Source: Streptomyces fuscichromogenes (lineage in GTDB: Bacteria > Actinomycetota > Actinomycetes > Streptomycetales > Streptomycetaceae). From it: DNA of 39,122 nucleotides. The translations under genes were made by a program, and so were the position numbers. A model generated the notes under the pieces. It worked only from the letters and a program-made list of their open reading frames with translations, did not search any database and was not told the DNA's origin. The stretch covers positions 224,540 through 263,661 of the forward strand of contig NZ_BMML01000015.1 of assembly GCF_014645815.1 (NCBI RefSeq). The letters are read 5' to 3'. Positions 38,361-39,122 of this stretch are shown here, one piece after another (position 1 is the stretch's first letter; every line of letters begins with the position of its first letter).

Positions 38361-39045
38361 GGCTGCGATCGTGTTCGTGGCCACGTCGGGCTGCACGTGG
38401 CAGCAGCTGCCGTCCACTTCGTTCGGGCCGTCGGGGCCCACGGCTCACCGGCGTTTCACCGAGTGGTCGAAGGCCCGGGTATGGGCGAAGCTGCACCGCC
38501 TGGTCCTCGACGAGCTCGGCTCCCGCGGTGAGCTGGACTGGTCGCGCTGCGCGATCGACTCGGTGAACCTGCGGGCCCTGAAAAGGGGGACCTGACAGGT
38601 CCGAATCCGGTGGATCGGGGCAAGTACGGGTCGAAGATCCACTTGATCACCGAGCGGACCGGGCTGCCCCTGTCGGTCGGCATCTCGGGTGCCAACATGC
38701 ACGACAGCCAGGGCCTGGAACCGCTCGTGCGGGGGCATCCCGCCGATCCGCTCGCGCCGCGGGCCGCGCCGTCGCAAGCCCGGCAAGCTGCACGGCGATA
38801 AGGGCTACGACTACCACCACCTGCGGCAATGGCTCCGCAGCCGGGGCATCACCCACCGCCTGGCCCGACGTGGCATCGACTCCTCCACCCGCCTGGGCCG
38901 CCACCGCTGGGTCGTAGAACGGTCCGTTGCCTGGCTCGCCGGCTGCCGCAGACTCCACCGCCGCTACGAACGCAAAGCCGAACACTTCCTCGCCATCGCC
39001 GCCATCGCCTGCACCCTCATCTGCTGTCGCCGACTCGCCAAATGA
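38356..39045 (+). pseudogene. IS5-family transposase, 5'-truncated and frameshifted
   Basis: Reads VLAAIVFVATSGCTWQQLP, ARVWAKLHRLVLDELGS, CAIDSVNLRALK, then in the next frame LTGPNPVDRGKYGSKIHLITE and GANMHDSQGLEPLVRG, then back in the first frame IPPIRSRRGPRRRKPGKLHGDKGYDY and RHRWVVERSVAWLAGC to the end LAK. The DDE residues lie in AIDS, NMHDS and VVERS. About 35-40 N-terminal codons are missing. The first frame change is at AAAAGGGGG (38581-38589), a place for programmed -1 frameshifting in this family; the second is an extra G in GGGGG near 38733, a real lesion or sequencing error. Confidence 0.85.
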
Positions 39046-39122
39046 GATGACTTCTAATACTGCAACGGTGCCTACCGTGACTGTTGGCCAGGTTGGTCGT
39101 TGGTGTGGTTATGGGTGGGGAC
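39046..39122. other. Right edge: probable IS end and unidentified sequence
   Basis: GAGATGACTTCTAATAC directly after the transposase stop is likely the right terminal repeat of the IS5-like element. The rest, GTGCCTACCGTGACTGTTGG and onward, may be the start of another mobile element, but the window ends before any gene can be read. Confidence 0.3.

Noticed and set aside
39046..39122. Start of an IS701-like transposase at the right edge
   Set aside because: Only a possible ATG and a few codons are in the window; not enough to name.

Overview
The window is chromosomal DNA of a Streptomyces or very close relative. Codons are almost all G/C-ending, start codons include many GTG and a few TTG, several genes look leaderless (TAnnnT hexamer 6-7 nt before the start codon), and the gene content is typical of the genus: GroEL2 with a GMPGGDMDF tail, CysO-like carrier, XRE/DUF397 pair, Uma2 family, actinobacterial HelD and XPB. 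Identifications come from reading motifs and from memory of families; no search was run.

Layout. 0-2.5 kb (minus): trehalose-6-phosphate synthase and glucosyl-3-phosphoglycerate synthase. 2.6-4.4 kb (plus): a SAM-I riboswitch leading a threonine-synthase-family enzyme and a CysO-type sulfur carrier, the most interesting metabolic unit here. 4.4-7.1 kb: cold-shock protein with a long leader, then groEL2 behind two phased CIRCE operators. 7.2-13.95 kb: an Old Yellow Enzyme-type reductase, a duplicated-looking membrane protein, a GNAT enzyme, a seven-unit tandem repeat, a calcineurin-like phosphoesterase, an MFS exporter with MarR-type operators, and a MarR-GNAT fusion. 14-19 kb: a mostly minus-strand accessory block (hypothetical, Uma2 with a duplicated N-terminus, HTH/zinc-finger protein with a hairpin leader, ankyrin protein, DUF397/XRE pair). 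19.1-22.5 kb: N-acetylmuramic acid recovery (RpiR regulator, MurQ etherase, MurP PTS permease). 22.6-26 kb: small conserved genes, an MDMPI-GNAT fusion, an HD protein and CutC. 26-30.4 kb: a ten-unit palindromic repeat array, a MacB/FtsX-type ABC exporter and its divergent PadR regulator. 30.6-36 kb: HelD-like helicase, a 61-residue protein, a GT87 mannosyltransferase and XPB helicase.

From about 36.0 kb to the right edge is an integrated-element remnant: a large serine integrase whose start codon lies 28 bp from that of XPB, a convergent gene resembling phage gp3-type recombination directionality factors, a truncated gene tail, and a 5'-truncated, frame-disrupted IS5-family transposase. The first codons of XPB appear to have been replaced at the attachment junction, and the integrase promoter sits at that junction.

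Three kinds of non-coding structure recur: degenerate tandem arrays (28 bp x7, 23 bp x10, 16 bp x4), a dispersed repeat beginning GGGGCGCGGGG (three copies in long and short forms), and palindromic operators next to regulators. No tRNA, rRNA, CRISPR array or replication origin was seen.
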